Part shown: piece by piece, positions 45,014-55,159 of the stretch
How positions within the stretch are numbered: position 1 is the stretch's first letter
Layout of the letters: each line of letters starts with the position of its first letter
Assembly: GCA_019054805.1 (NCBI GenBank)
Contig: JAHQIY010000043.1
Location: forward strand, 185,163-249,162
Origin: Brachionus manjavacas
Lineage: Eukaryota; Rotifera; Eurotatoria; Ploima; Brachionidae
Direction: 5' to 3'
DNA: 64,000 nucleotides
Made by a program: the position numbers and the translations under genes
The notes under the pieces: model-generated
Seen by the model: the letters and a program-made list of their open reading frames with translations, nothing else
Database searches by the model: none
Told to the model about the DNA's origin: nothing

Positions 45014-45282
45014 TAGGGTCTGTTGACCTTTTGAGCTGATTTTTGCAGCAGTTTGTGGGTTCTTTATGCAAGGCAGAGGCTTTGAATTGTAGTTGCTCTA
45101 CTCGATAAGCCGATAACGCAGTAGAAAGGCCCCACAAACGCTGCCCGAAGGGTTCGGCTAAAAGCGTTTTACTCTTTGTTGAGAGGTGTTTTGCTTAGAA
45201 TGACTAAGCGGCAAACCTCTCGCCGCGATTAAAACGCTTTTATCTCGAACAAAATTTAACCGCAAAAGGCCAACAGACCCTA
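45014..45282. repeat. 269-bp inverted-repeat element (MITE-like) abutting topB
   Basis: Terminal inverted repeats TAGGGTCTGTTGACCTTTTG (45014–45033) and its partner ending CAACAGACCCTA (45262–45282) match at all but one position. TA dinucleotides at both outer edges suggest a TA target duplication. Inside are two arms: GCAGC-A-GTTTGTGGG (45045–45059) with CCCACAAACGCTGC (45131–45144), and TAAAAGCGTTTTA (45159–45171) with TAAAACGCTTTTA (45230–45242). The second arm encloses a further hairpin, GAGAGGTGTTTTGCTTAG with CTAAGCGGCAAACCTCTC. No ORF of substance is present. It ends four bases before the topB start codon. Confidence 0.8.
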
Positions 45283-45286
45283 CTTT

Positions 45287-47260
45287 ATGTCTCGTCTCTT
45301 TATCGCTGAAAAACCAAGCCTTGGCCGCGCAATTGCCGCTGCACTCCCTGGACCAAAGAAAAATGATCAGGGTTTTATTCGTTGTGGTAATGGTGACGTA
45401 GTGACTTGGTGTATTGGGCACTTACTTGAGCAAGTTGAGCCTGATGCCTACGATGAGCGCTATAAGAAGTGGAATCTGGCTGATTTACCGATTGTCCCTG
45501 AGCAATGGCAGCTAAGACCAAGAAAGTCGGCGAGTAAGCAGCTGACAGTAGTACGAAAGCTTTTGAAGGAAGCGAATCATATCGTTCACGCCGGAGACCC
45601 CGATAGGGAAGGGCAACTGCTGGTGGATGAAGTACTCGATTACTGCAAGGTCAGCAAAACGAAAAAAGAAGCGACGCAGCGTTTGCTGATTAGCGATTTG
45701 AACTTGCCAGCGGTTAAGCGCGCCTTAAGCCAAATGCGCAGTAACCGCGAGTTTGTGCCGCTATCGGTTTCTGCTTTAGCGCGCTCTAGAGCAGACTGGT
45801 TGTATGGCATGAATATGTCTCGTGCCTATACGCTACTAGGCCAAAAGGCGGGCTATCAAGGCGTTTTGTCAGTCGGTCGAGTGCAAACTCCAGTGCTTGG
45901 TTTAGTGGTGCGCCGTGATGAAGAGATAGAGAACTTTATCCCTCGTGATTATTTTACTCTTCATGCCCTTATTCCGTATCAAGATGGCTCAAGTACGTTT
46001 GATATACGCGCTCGTTGGAAACCGAGTGACGCGTGTAAACCTTGGCAAGACGAAGAGGGGAGAGTCCTCAATCGTAAGCTGGTGGAAAATGTCGCTAATC
46101 GAATCGCTAACCAACCAGCAAAAGTCGTTGAATCAGAGCAAAAGCAAACCAAGCAATCAGCGCCACTGCCCTATTCGTTATCTGCTCTGCAAATTGATGC
46201 TGCAAAGCGATTTGGTATGAGTGCGCAGCAGGTGCTTGATACTTGTCAGTCTCTGTATGAAAAGCACAAGCTGATCACTTATCCGCGCTCTGATTGTCGT
46301 TATTTGCCACTGGAGCATTATTCCCAAGCGAGTAGTGTTTGTGATGCGATCAGCAACAATGCCAAGGAGCTTGGCAGTGCAGTATCAGGAGCGAATCTGA
46401 GCCTTAAATCCAAAGCTTGGAATGATAAAAAAGTAGATGCTCACCATGCGATCATCCCGACACCGAAAAAAGCGTCGGTGAATGGGCTGTCTGGCAATGA
46501 GATGAAGATTTATCAGCAGATTGCGCGCCAATATTTGATGCAGTTCTATCCGGCGGCAGTGTATGCAGAAGCCAAGCTGGTATTTGATATCGCAGGTGGA
46601 AGCTTCATTGCCAAGGGGCGTCAGCTTGTATCGGCAGGCTGGAAAGAGCTGATGGGTAAAGTTGATGATGAAGACGCAAGTGTTGATGCGGTTCCTCCTT
46701 TACCTGAAGGGAGCGTTCTAACTTGCCGAGAAGGTGAGATTAAAGACCGTAAGACAGAGCCGCCGAAACACTTTACAGAAGCGACATTACTTCAGGCAAT
46801 GACGGGGATAGCCCGTTTTGTGGAAGACAAAGAGCTGAAAAAAATACTCAAAGAGACCGATGGCTTAGGGACTGAAGCGACGCGTGCAGGCATCTTGGAT
46901 ACTCTGTTTAAGCGTCAGCTTTTGCAACGCCAAGGCAAGTCTATTCTCAGTACACCTGCTGGAAGGGGCCTGATACATGCATTGCCATCTGAATCGACCT
47001 TTCCGGATATGACAGCAAACTGGGAGCACCAGTTGCAGGGTATGGCGGAGCGTAATCAAGCCTACCAACCTTTTATGCAGGCACTACAGCAGCGAATGGA
47101 TGGTTTGATGCATCAAGTTCGTAGCGGAGAGGTTCCTGAGTCTTTGCGTCACCTACCTAAAGTAGAGCGCCCGGCATACAAACGCAAAAAAGGCGGCTAC
47201 CGTAAGAAATCTTCTGCCAAGTCCACATCTAAGAAGTCTAATACCAATCGGGATAAATAG
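45287..47260 (+). CDS. topB: DNA topoisomerase III
   Basis: A 657-residue type IA topoisomerase that decatenates and resolves single-stranded links. The Toprim domain opens the protein ([39 protein letters not shown]). The active-site Tyr is in [13 protein letters not shown], and [18 protein letters not shown] and [16 protein letters not shown] follow. A basic Lys/Arg-rich tail closes it ([21 protein letters not shown]). The start agrees with E. coli TopB, yet no Shine–Dalgarno sequence precedes it because the repeat element ends four bases before the ATG. Confidence 0.96.
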   Translation: MSRLFIAEKPSLGRAIAAALPGPKKNDQGFIRCGNGDVVTWCIGHLLEQVEPDAYDERYKKWNLADLPIVPEQWQLRPRKSASKQLTVVRKLLKEANHIVHAGDPDREGQLLVDEVLDYCKVSKTKKEATQRLLISDLNLPAVKRALSQMRSNREFVPLSVSALARSRADWLYGMNMSRAYTLLGQKAGYQGVLSVGRVQTPVLGLVVRRDEEIENFIPRDYFTLHALIPYQDGSSTFDIRARWKPSDACKPWQDEEGRVLNRKLVENVANRIANQPAKVVESEQKQTKQSAPLPYSLSALQIDAAKRFGMSAQQVLDTCQSLYEKHKLITYPRSDCRYLPLEHYSQASSVCDAISNNAKELGSAVSGANLSLKSKAWNDKKVDAHHAIIPTPKKASVNGLSGNEMKIYQQIARQYLMQFYPAAVYAEAKLVFDIAGGSFIAKGRQLVSAGWKELMGKVDDEDASVDAVPPLPEGSVLTCREGEIKDRKTEPPKHFTEATLLQAMTGIARFVEDKELKKILKETDGLGTEATRAGILDTLFKRQLLQRQGKSILSTPAGRGLIHALPSESTFPDMTANWEHQLQGMAERNQAYQPFMQALQQRMDGLMHQVRSGEVPESLRHLPKVERPAYKRKKGGYRKKSSAKSTSKKSNTNRDK

Positions 47261-47402
47261 GTGTTCAGATAATTGCGCAGGGAAAATCGCTTAGAGCAAG
47301 GCATAGATTGCAGCTAGCTAGTTGATCTACCTACAAAATCTATAACACAGCTATCAGCGATTTTAACCAGCAAGTATAATCAGATATTTATTCTGCTTGG
47401 TA

Positions 47403-48380
47403 TCAACCTACTTTGCGCCCACAGCGTTTAAATAGTTGTTGCCAATAATCGACGTGACGGCGTATAGCTTGACGAAACTCCACGTGGTGTTTCTCTAGCG
47501 GATATACATAGCTATGAATGTTTGGCTTGGGATCAAACAGGTTTAGGTTTGATGACAGGGTTTGATAGTAGCCGTCGAGTTGAGCCATGTAGGGTTGCAC
47601 TTTACCCACAAATTGCTGTTCAAAGACATTGTTTAGATATTTGAACTTAGTGGTATCACGATTTTGAGCGCAGATTATATTGTGGTCATATTCTGTGAGT
47701 TGTTGGGTGACGTGGTTTAGTTTGCTCGTTGCCATCGCGAGAGAGTAGCTAAGATTGCCCACAATAAGCTTTTTCTCAAGAACCTCTTGAACGTCAATCA
47801 CTTGGTTACTTACGTTGTCAGAAGCGAGATTCAAAGTTGCTAACGCTTGATTGATTTCAACAACTGTTTGGCCAAGGTTAGGTTCTAGCCAGCGAGTTCC
47901 GCTAAGCTGTTTCTGCATCGCATCACTAGCAAATACTAGGTTCCAGTGATGCATCTTAAACTGAGACTGCTTTTGTTGCTGAATCTCGACAAGTTTCAGT
48001 ACCAGATCTGGTTCTAAAGTATTACTGTTTATGCATCGAGAGAGGCCATCTAATAACGCTCTCTGGTAATCATAATTACGAAACTCGTCGGCAACTTTCC
48101 CTAAAACAGAGTTCTTCTCCGCTATCAGATTAAATAAACCACACTGCCTTAATTGGTAACTGTCGAGCAGGCCGATAGAGACATAAGGAACCTCAACGTA
48201 TAAATCACGCTTTCGGGGCAACTGAGCGTAGCTAACTGAATCCATACTTATTATGGGTGCGTCTTGCACTCTTGCAACGCGAGTTAAGTAGTCATCAAAA
48301 AGGTGGCTTGGGCTGTCTGTTTGACAAGCCACGAGAGTAAGCAAAATAACTGATATCAACACTGAGCGCGCTTTTGTCAT
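47403..48380 (-). CDS. DUF3080 lipoprotein
   Basis: A 325-residue protein with a lipoprotein signal (SVLISVILLTLVACQ; Cys19 is the lipidation site), so anchored in the envelope. The body is helical and matches the DUF3080 family as I remember it (QCGLFNLIAEKNSVLGKVADEFRNYDYQRALLDGLSRC). Function unknown. Its start overlaps the end of the AraC-type regulator by four bases, so the two are co-expressed. Confidence 0.8.
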   Translation of the reverse strand: MTKARSVLISVILLTLVACQTDSPSHLFDDYLTRVARVQDAPIISMDSVSYAQLPRKRDLYVEVPYVSIGLLDSYQLRQCGLFNLIAEKNSVLGKVADEFRNYDYQRALLDGLSRCINSNTLEPDLVLKLVEIQQQKQSQFKMHHWNLVFASDAMQKQLSGTRWLEPNLGQTVVEINQALATLNLASDNVSNQVIDVQEVLEKKLIVGNLSYSLAMATSKLNHVTQQLTEYDHNIICAQNRDTTKFKYLNNVFEQQFVGKVQPYMAQLDGYYQTLSSNLNLFDPKPNIHSYVYPLEKHHVEFRQAIRRHVDYWQQLFKRCGRKVG

Positions 48381-49198
48381 ACCAATGCTCCGTCAGTCAC
48401 CTCTGATGGTTCTGCATGTCCTCGAATTGTTCGCATGTACTCTGTTGGTGTTAAACCGAACTTAGACCTAAAACGCTGGCTGAAGCGTTGCTCAGACTTA
48501 TAGCCACACATATACGCTAATTGAAGCACACTTAATGATTGGTCTTGCATCAAACTGAGTGCATGACTAAGCCGTACATCGCTAAGAACCTCTCTATATC
48601 GGACGTCTTCTTTCTTGAGTCGGCGAATGAAAGTAGCTCGACTAACTGCAAAATGAGCCGCCACCTCTTCTAAAGGGTGAGCTTTACTAGGTGAAAGTGA
48701 GAGGTATCGGGTAAGTTGTTCGCTAAAGGAAGTATGGTGGCTGACAAAAAGATGATGCAGAGCGCCGCGCTCAGCTAGTTGTTGATACAGAGGGGCTAAC
48801 CAAAGACGTTGGGTCTCTGTGCTCATTGGTGACAAGTTGAGGGTAAACAAGATATCCAAAGTCTGTTCAAGTGCTTTGTCGTTTTCCATCCATGGTCTAC
48901 TCTGCTCTACAGAATTTTCCTGACTGAGCAATATTTGGCTTTCTTCTGGCGCTTGGTGAAAGCTGAATACCCGAGAAAGGAACGCGCCTTTTTCTGGGAG
49001 GTTCTCGAAACTAAAGCGCGATGAACCACCGCAAAGTAGCAGTTTCGAGTGAGTAAGTGCGATGTTTCCATCGCTCTGGAACAAACGTTTACTGCCAGAA
49101 ATAATTTGGATGATGCTCGGAGAGTGAATCGTCACATTGCGCAGTTTTTGTGAATGCTGAGCTCTAAATGTTGCAATTTGATATACGTGATTCATCAC
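48377..49198 (-). CDS. AraC-family transcription regulator
   Basis: 273 residues. The C-terminal 100 residues carry two helix-turn-helix motifs (LEEVAAHFAVSRATFIRRLKKE and SVLQLAYMCGYKSEQRFSQRFRSKFGLTPTEYMR). The N-terminal domain resembles cupin-type sensor domains. It lies 13 bases after the PEBP gene and overlaps the DUF3080 gene, suggesting a three-gene unit. The ligand is unknown. Confidence 0.9.
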   Translation of the reverse strand: MMNHVYQIATFRAQHSQKLRNVTIHSPSIIQIISGSKRLFQSDGNIALTHSKLLLCGGSSRFSFENLPEKGAFLSRVFSFHQAPEESQILLSQENSVEQSRPWMENDKALEQTLDILFTLNLSPMSTETQRLWLAPLYQQLAERGALHHLFVSHHTSFSEQLTRYLSLSPSKAHPLEEVAAHFAVSRATFIRRLKKEDVRYREVLSDVRLSHALSLMQDQSLSVLQLAYMCGYKSEQRFSQRFRSKFGLTPTEYMRTIRGHAEPSEVTDGALV

Positions 49199-49211
49199 TT
49201 CTCCTGACTGT

Positions 49212-49760
49212 TTAACGGGTGTATGTTGCGGTCAAGGTTGCTTTGTCTAATGCAATACTATTAAGGGTAAACCCAACGACAGCAGCTGGTGTGTTTTTAT
49301 CGAGTCCGAGTTTTGCTTTTGGCAGAGCCCACACTGTAAATTGGTAGCGGTGCATACCGTCGGCAACAGGAGGACATGCACCTCCAAATCCAGCAGAACC
49401 ATAATCTATACGAACTTCGTGACCACCAAGCTCAGTGATGTTTACGCCTCTTGGCAGTTGAGTTGTTTTGGCTGGAACATCTAATGCAATCCAATGCCAA
49501 AAGCCGCTTTCTGTTGGCGCATCAGGATCGTAGGCAGTAATTGCAAAGCTTTTTGTACCTTCCGGGATATCCTTCCAACTCAGTTGAGGCGATAAGTTAT
49601 CTCCTGTGCATCCCCAACCTGAATATTCAAAGGTCTTAGCCATCGGATGGCCTTCTTGAATGTCATCACTATAGATTTGAAGTGCACTAGCTACGCCAGA
49701 AAAAGCGATGCCAGCAATAGATAGTAGTGTGAAACCAAGTTGTTGTTTGATCGTCTTCAT
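49212..49760 (-). CDS. YbhB/YbcL family PEBP-like exported protein
   Basis: 182 residues with a signal peptide (TLLSIAGIAFSGVASA) and the phosphatidylethanolamine-binding/Raf kinase inhibitor-like fold: CTGDNLSPQLSWKDIPEGTKSFAITAYDPDAPTESGFWHWIALDVP and GGACPPVADGMHRYQFTVWAL. E. coli YbhB/YbcL are of this class; biochemical role unclear. Its promoter lies in the 175-bp gap to the SDR gene. Confidence 0.9.
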   Translation of the reverse strand: MKTIKQQLGFTLLSIAGIAFSGVASALQIYSDDIQEGHPMAKTFEYSGWGCTGDNLSPQLSWKDIPEGTKSFAITAYDPDAPTESGFWHWIALDVPAKTTQLPRGVNITELGGHEVRIDYGSAGFGGACPPVADGMHRYQFTVWALPKAKLGLDKNTPAAVVGFTLNSIALDKATLTATYTR

Positions 49761-49935
49761 TGTGACTTTCCTTATTTTTAATCTGTTTATCTAATAGCGT
49801 TAAGCCAATTCAGATTAAGGAAAGAACAGCAATTTTAATCAACAAAAAGTATCAAAATTGTCTTCAAAAGTAGTTTATTTGATACTTAGTGTTTTTGGGA
49901 GTTTTTATTAAACCAGTAAGTGGTCCACGTGTTGA

Positions 49936-50616
49936 TTACCAAGGTAAACGATCACCGTTGTAGTTAATAAACTCACCAGAACAGGCTTGATCTGTTTGTT
50001 CAATCACTTTGATTAAACCCTTTGCGGAAGTGTCGGTATCAATCAACGCATTAGGCCCACCCATTTCAGTTTGTACCCAGCCAGGGTGAAGTGCTAACAC
50101 GGTAAAACCTCCAGCTGTCAGATCGTTGCTTAAGCTTTTAACTACAGAGTTGAGGGCTGCTTTTGATGAGCGGTAAATGTAGCCACCACCTGAAGTATTC
50201 TCAGTCATGCTGCCGACTTTAGACGAGAGGCAAGCAATTTTCTTTAGCTGTCCTTTTTGCAGGTTAGGGTATAAAGCCTCTACCAGTTTCAACGGCGCAA
50301 TGGTGTTGATTTCAAGCACTTTTCGCCATTCATCAACATCGGTGTTACCAAAGCCATAACCTTTCGGCCCGTAGTAGCCTGCGTTGTTGATTAGCAAATC
50401 GATAGCGGGTAGCGCGTTAGCAAATTCACTCAGTCCTTGGTAATCCGTTACATCTAATGGGTGACAGGTTAGGTTGCTCCCTTCCAACTCCAGAAGCTCC
50501 ACCGAACTACTTTCTGAGCGATAGGTGGCGTGAACTTGCCAGCCTTGAGCAAGGTAGTTTTTCGCTAAGCTTAATCCTATACCACGGTTAGCTCCGGAGA
50601 TTAGAACAGTTTTCAT
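49936..50616 (-). CDS. SDR family oxidoreductase (C-factor-like)
   Basis: A 226-residue canonical short-chain dehydrogenase: cofactor loop SGANRGIGLSLA, NNAG in LLINNAGYYGP, Ser in ACLSSKVGS, and an intact YRSSK catalytic motif. HPGWVQTEMGGPNALID resembles CsgA/C-factor type SDRs. Unlike the two other SDRs in this window, all active-site residues are present. Substrate unknown. Confidence 0.9.
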   Translation of the reverse strand: MKTVLISGANRGIGLSLAKNYLAQGWQVHATYRSESSSVELLELEGSNLTCHPLDVTDYQGLSEFANALPAIDLLINNAGYYGPKGYGFGNTDVDEWRKVLEINTIAPLKLVEALYPNLQKGQLKKIACLSSKVGSMTENTSGGGYIYRSSKAALNSVVKSLSNDLTAGGFTVLALHPGWVQTEMGGPNALIDTDTSAKGLIKVIEQTDQACSGEFINYNGDRLPW

Positions 50617-50666
50617 CGCAAGTCCTTTAGATATTCTTAGAGTGTTTGTTGAAGAATATCAGAAAG

Positions 50667-51686
50667 CTAGCGGTAAAGGGACTTGGTCGATTGCCTGATA
50701 ATAAGCTCGATAGGTGGCAGGCGAACTTCATGTCTATTGCCACTTAACAAGTTAAGAATTGACTCAGCACAGACAACACCGACTTCTTCAACGGGTTGAC
50801 GCATCGTGGTGAGCGCAGGGGTAAAGTAAAATGAGGTCGGAAGATCATCAAAGCCTACCACTGAGATATCTTCTGGTACTCGATAACCGTGGTCATGCAG
50901 GGCTTTGATCGCCCCATAGGCCGTTTGGTCATTGGCAGCGAAAATGGCACTGAAGTGACTCTTAGATTCAATCAATTCCTTAGTCAGTTGATAGCCACAT
51001 TCACTGCTGAAATCGCCTTGTTTAATCAGTTTTGGCTGAACCTTGATTCCTGCCTCTTGCAACGCTTTCTTGTAGCCGACGAAGCGTGCGACCGCATCGG
51101 GTTGGTTGAGCAAACCTTTAATATGGGCAATGTTTAAGTGACCTTGTTGAAGTAGGTGCAAGGTCGCCATGTAACCACCAAGTACGTTATCGATGTTAAC
51201 GCAGCGCACCCGATCGCCAATCACATCATAGCCAACGGCGACAACAGGGATGTTCTCTGCATACTCAAGGATTTGTTTCTCGGTGAGGCTACCGGTGACA
51301 ATGATGACGCCATCAACATTACTTTTAGACAAGTAGTCGAGAGCATGAGATTCAAGCTTGTTTTTCCAGTGTCCGGTCGCGATAACCAGAGAATAGCCTT
51401 GTGCATTGAGGACTTTCTCCATGTCATTCAGAATACGGCTTGTATGTGGGCTCTCGGGATTTTGTACCAGAACGCCAATGGTCATGGAGCGCGTGTTGCT
51501 GCCCTGATTCATGGTGTAGTTAGGCTTATAGCCCAGCGTTCTTATTGCTTGCTCAATGTTGTAGCTTTTTTCATCAGAGACGTAAGTTGTCCGATTGAGA
51601 AAGCGGGAAACAGTACTGGGTGAGACACCAGCAAGTTTGGCGACATCATAGATAGAGGGGGATTTATTCTTCTTTTTTGATTTCAT
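50667..51686 (-). CDS. LacI-family repressor at the 3' end of the beta-glucoside cluster
   Basis: 339 residues from ATG 51686; the frame is open to 51710. The DNA-binding head is SIYDVAKLAGVSPSTVSRFLNRTTYVSDEKSYNIEQAIRTLGYKPN, followed by a sugar-binding-type effector domain (VVGFDDLPTSFYFTPALTTMRQP). A terminator separates it from the ABC ATPase gene, so it has its own promoter. Probably a second regulator of sugar use. Confidence 0.92.
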   Translation of the reverse strand: MKSKKKNKSPSIYDVAKLAGVSPSTVSRFLNRTTYVSDEKSYNIEQAIRTLGYKPNYTMNQGSNTRSMTIGVLVQNPESPHTSRILNDMEKVLNAQGYSLVIATGHWKNKLESHALDYLSKSNVDGVIIVTGSLTEKQILEYAENIPVVAVGYDVIGDRVRCVNIDNVLGGYMATLHLLQQGHLNIAHIKGLLNQPDAVARFVGYKKALQEAGIKVQPKLIKQGDFSSECGYQLTKELIESKSHFSAIFAANDQTAYGAIKALHDHGYRVPEDISVVGFDDLPTSFYFTPALTTMRQPVEEVGVVCAESILNLLSGNRHEVRLPPIELIIRQSTKSLYR

Positions 51687-51777
51687 CGAACCAACAACAA
51701 AGCAAGCCAAATACTGAATATAGAAAACACCCAGTCAGAGCTCAATACAGCTGATAGGGAAGTGAGAGGTCTATTAA

Positions 51778-51807
51778 TAAGCCGATGCTTAAGTGAGCAT
51801 CGGCTTA
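51778..51807 (-). terminator. Terminator after the ABC ATPase gene
   Basis: TAAGCCGATGCT / AGCATCGGCTTA stem with a six-base loop, ten bases after the ATPase stop. Confidence 0.8.
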
Positions 51808-51816
51808 CTCACGCTT

Positions 51817-52911
51817 TTAGAAGGTGGCCAGTGAATTTTCACTCAAGGCATCAAACAGGTGAACCGCATCTAAATCGAGATACAGAGTCAGTTCATTGAC
51901 ATCAACTTCCGCCGCTTGTGTTTCTACCATCAGTGGCTGCCCCGCTATTTCCGTTTTTAGCAGTATGCTTGCGCCCAGCAGTTCTTTGTCCTTGATCTTG
52001 ACCGGTAGCGGCAGAACCCGATCATGGTCCACCTGTTCGGCACGCAGGTGGATATCCGTTGGTCTAACACCGAAGTGAAGTGCCAGATTTTTAGAGGCAT
52101 GCGCCTGGAAGCGTTGTGGAAGTGGGATGCGAACATCACCAAGCTCTATCTGCCAATTGCCTTCTTCGCCAACCAATTGTGCGTCAAGCATGTTCATCGA
52201 TGGGTTACCAATGAACTGGGCAACAAACTTATTAGCAGGCTGCTGGAACACTTGTGTTGGTGTGCCTACCTGTGCGACATAGCCATCTTTGAGAATGACA
52301 ATACGATCAGCAAGTGTCATGGCTTCTATTTGGTCATGGGTGACGTAGATAGTGGTTGTTTGTAGTTCTCGATGAAGCTGCTTGATCTCTTCGCGCATGG
52401 TACCACGCAGCTTGGCATCTAAGTTTGAAAGCGGCTCATCAAACAAGAACACTTTAGGTGTACGCACCATAGCTCGCCCCATTGCAACTCGCTGGCGCTG
52501 TCCACCAGAAAGCTCTTTAGGTTTGCGATCGAGAAGTGGCTCTAGTTCCAACATTTTTGCTGCTTTACGCACTTCAACATCAATTTGGCTTTTTGCCATG
52601 CCTTTGAGCTTGAGGGCAAATGCGATGTTTTCGTATACCGTCATATGTGGGTAAAGTGCATAGCTCTGGAATACCATCGCTAAGTCTCTATCTTTAGCAT
52701 CGATTTTATTCATCAGCTTATCGCCAACAAGTATCTCGCCAGCAGTGATGCTTTCAAGGCCAGCCAGCATTCGTAGCGTGGTTGACTTGCCGCAACCAGA
52801 TGGGCCGAGGAAAACCACAAACTCACCATCGTTGACGGTGAAATCGAAGTGTTTCACTACCTCGACATCGTCGTAAGACTTCTTGATGTTTTTGAATTCA
52901 ACTTTAGCCAT
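51817..52911 (-). CDS. Sugar ABC transporter ATPase (MalK/UgpC/MsmX type)
   Basis: 364 residues. Walker A is GPSGCGKST (36–44), the signature LSGGQRQR, and Walker [15 protein letters not shown]-terminal OB-fold regulatory domain (TOBE-like) starts near residue 240 ([25 protein letters not shown]). It energises the two permeases encoded downstream in the numbering. The ATG shares its first base with the last base of the GH1 stop codon. Confidence 0.95.
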   Translation of the reverse strand: MAKVEFKNIKKSYDDVEVVKHFDFTVNDGEFVVFLGPSGCGKSTTLRMLAGLESITAGEILVGDKLMNKIDAKDRDLAMVFQSYALYPHMTVYENIAFALKLKGMAKSQIDVEVRKAAKMLELEPLLDRKPKELSGGQRQRVAMGRAMVRTPKVFLFDEPLSNLDAKLRGTMREEIKQLHRELQTTTIYVTHDQIEAMTLADRIVILKDGYVAQVGTPTQVFQQPANKFVAQFIGNPSMNMLDAQLVGEEGNWQIELGDVRIPLPQRFQAHASKNLALHFGVRPTDIHLRAEQVDHDRVLPLPVKIKDKELLGASILLKTEIAGQPLMVETQAAEVDVNELTLYLDLDAVHLFDALSENSLATF

Positions 52912-54260
52912 TACAAATTCTCCTCTCGGCGCTCAAGTAGCATGTTACGGTAAGCAATGGCGCTCTGTTTTAGCGTACGTTTTTGGGTTTCATACTCAAC
53001 GTGCACGATACCGAAACGCTGTTTGTAACCAAATGCCCACTCGAAGTTATCCATTAGGCTCCATGCGAAGTAGCCTTGTACGTTAACACCAGATTTAATA
53101 GCGTTATCCACCGCTTCTAAGTGTGCTTGGAAATAGTTAACACGCTGGGTGTCATTCACTTCCCCATTGATACAATCGTCTTCACCAGCAGCCCCATTTT
53201 CAGTGATATAAAGTGGTGGCAGGTTGTCGTAACGGTCGTTAAGACGAAGTAGTAGATCAGTGAGTGCTTGTGGGTAGATCTCCCAGCCGATAAAGGTATG
53301 TTCATTTTCTGGCTGAGGCACGTCTTTGATATCACCATTTTCATCAAAGCGAACCACGCAGCGGGTGTAGAAGTTAATACCGATAAAGTCCAAGTCGGTG
53401 CGGATAATGTCGAGATCGCCCTTTAAGATCATCGGCATATTGTGAGATTGACGCTCAAGAACTAACTGCGGATATTCGCCTTTCAGTACAGGGTCCATAA
53501 ACCAGTGGAAACCTTCTGCATCTGAATACTCGGCAGCAGCCACATCGCTATCGTTTAATGGGTATGCTGGTGTGGCATTGAACACACAACCATGCATGGC
53601 GTTAGGGGCATTCTTACGCATGTGAGGAATCGCTAAGCCATGAGCTAGCATTAGGTGGTGAGCCGACAAAAAGCCCTCGCGTTCGCCCTTAATACCCGGC
53701 GCATGGATTCCCCAACGATAACCTAGGTACGAAGAGCAAAACGGTTCGTTAAGCGTGGCATAGGAGTCGATTTTATCGCCGAAGTACTCACTGACTACGT
53801 TAGCGTACTGCTCAAATTTGTAAGCGGTTTCGCGGTTCAGCCAGCCACCTTTATCTTCAAGGTACTGAGGAAGGTCCCAGTGGTAAAGTGTGACAAAGAC
53901 TTTTAGACCCCGCGCGTGACATTCATCGATGATCTGTTCATAGAACTTTAGCCCTTCTTGATTGACTACACCGTCTTGAGGGATGATGCGCGGCCATGCC
54001 ATAGACAGTCGATATGCGTCGACACCTAGCCCTTGAATCATCTCAATGTCTTGTTTCCAAAGGTGGAAATGGTCACAGGCAACATCGCCGTTGTCTGCGT
54101 TGTCTACTGCACCTGGCTTATTGCAGAAGGTGTCCCAGATAGATGGGCTTCGTCCACCAAGCTGAGCGCCTCCCTCAATCTGATAAGAAGACGTGGCGAC
54201 GCCAAACAAGAACTCTGGGCTGCGTAATTTAGAATCGGTAGGAAGTTGGAATTTATTCAT
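52911..54260 (-). CDS. Glycoside hydrolase family 1 beta-glucosidase
   Basis: 449 residues, no signal peptide, so cytoplasmic. The acid/base Glu172 is in TLNEP and the nucleophile Glu354 in YITENG, the two GH1 catalytic motifs. The N-terminal [12 protein letters not shown] is also typical. It should release glucose from imported beta-glucosides such as cellobiose or laminari-oligosaccharides. Embedded in the ABC import operon between a permease and the ATPase. Confidence 0.95.
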   Translation of the reverse strand: MNKFQLPTDSKLRSPEFLFGVATSSYQIEGGAQLGGRSPSIWDTFCNKPGAVDNADNGDVACDHFHLWKQDIEMIQGLGVDAYRLSMAWPRIIPQDGVVNQEGLKFYEQIIDECHARGLKVFVTLYHWDLPQYLEDKGGWLNRETAYKFEQYANVVSEYFGDKIDSYATLNEPFCSSYLGYRWGIHAPGIKGEREGFLSAHHLMLAHGLAIPHMRKNAPNAMHGCVFNATPAYPLNDSDVAAAEYSDAEGFHWFMDPVLKGEYPQLVLERQSHNMPMILKGDLDIIRTDLDFIGINFYTRCVVRFDENGDIKDVPQPENEHTFIGWEIYPQALTDLLLRLNDRYDNLPPLYITENGAAGEDDCINGEVNDTQRVNYFQAHLEAVDNAIKSGVNVQGYFAWSLMDNFEWAFGYKQRFGIVHVEYETQKRTLKQSAIAYRNMLLERREENL

Positions 54261-54276
54261 TGTTATTTAAACCTTT

Positions 54277-55158
54277 TTAGCCTTTAACAGCGCCTGACGT
54301 CAGGCCGCTAATCATTTGTTTCGACGCGAATAGATAAGTGACAACCAGTGGAAGAATCGAAATGGTTGTACCTAGCATGACCGCTCCCCAAGGGGTATTT
54401 GGGATACCTTGGACGCTGCGTAGCGCTTGGGTAATGACATAGTTTTCTGGAGTAGTGAGTACAACCAGAGGCTGCATAAACATGTTCCAGAAGAAAACGA
54501 ATTGAACGATAGCAAGTGTTGCTAGAGCGGGTTTCATCAGTGGCAGAACAACACTCCAGTAGGTTCTAAACTCGCCTGCGCCATCGAGCTTAGCCGCTTC
54601 TAACAACTCTTTAGGTACTGACGCAACCACATGCTGTCGCATCAGGAAAATACCAAATGGTGTAGTGGTAAACGGTAGCCAAACAGCGAGATGGTTATCG
54701 AGCAAGCCAAGGAATTTGACGATCATGAAGTAGGGAATCAAACTGAGCACTGGTGGGATCATCATCGAGCCGACCAACATACCAAACAGCAAGGTTTTGC
54801 CTTTGAACTTGTAGACAGCAAACGCATAGCCACCCATGCTACAAAACAGCAATGAAATCGTGGTGCCCAAAAATGCGATGTAGATTGAGTTAAACATCGC
54901 TTGCCAGAATGGCATGATTTCCAACAGCTTGGCGTAGTTAACGGCTAAGCTGTCGCCGATAGCGAAGCTGATTCCAGAGCCAAAGATCTCGGTTCTATCA
55001 CGCGTGGATAGCAGTGCAGACCACAAGAAAGGGAACACGGTCATAATCGCAGAAACGATCAGGACTACAGCAAGTAATGCCATTAGCAGCTTGGTAAATA
55101 TCTCTAAGCTACGATCACTTGGTCGCCAGCGAGGAGAAGTTATCGAGTTTGTCGTCAT
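54277..55158 (-). CDS. Sugar ABC transporter permease (MalG type)
   Basis: 293 residues from ATG 55158; the frame is open to 55221, but that would overlap the previous gene. About six membrane helices and the EAA loop (ELLEAAKLDGAGEFRTYWSVVLPLMKPALATLA) that docks on the ATPase. The start follows the stop of the partner permease by one base, preceded by GGGAG. Confidence 0.94.
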   Translation of the reverse strand: MTTNSITSPRWRPSDRSLEIFTKLLMALLAVVLIVSAIMTVFPFLWSALLSTRDRTEIFGSGISFAIGDSLAVNYAKLLEIMPFWQAMFNSIYIAFLGTTISLLFCSMGGYAFAVYKFKGKTLLFGMLVGSMMIPPVLSLIPYFMIVKFLGLLDNHLAVWLPFTTTPFGIFLMRQHVVASVPKELLEAAKLDGAGEFRTYWSVVLPLMKPALATLAIVQFVFFWNMFMQPLVVLTTPENYVITQALRSVQGIPNTPWGAVMLGTTISILPLVVTYLFASKQMISGLTSGAVKG

Positions 55159-55159
55159 C

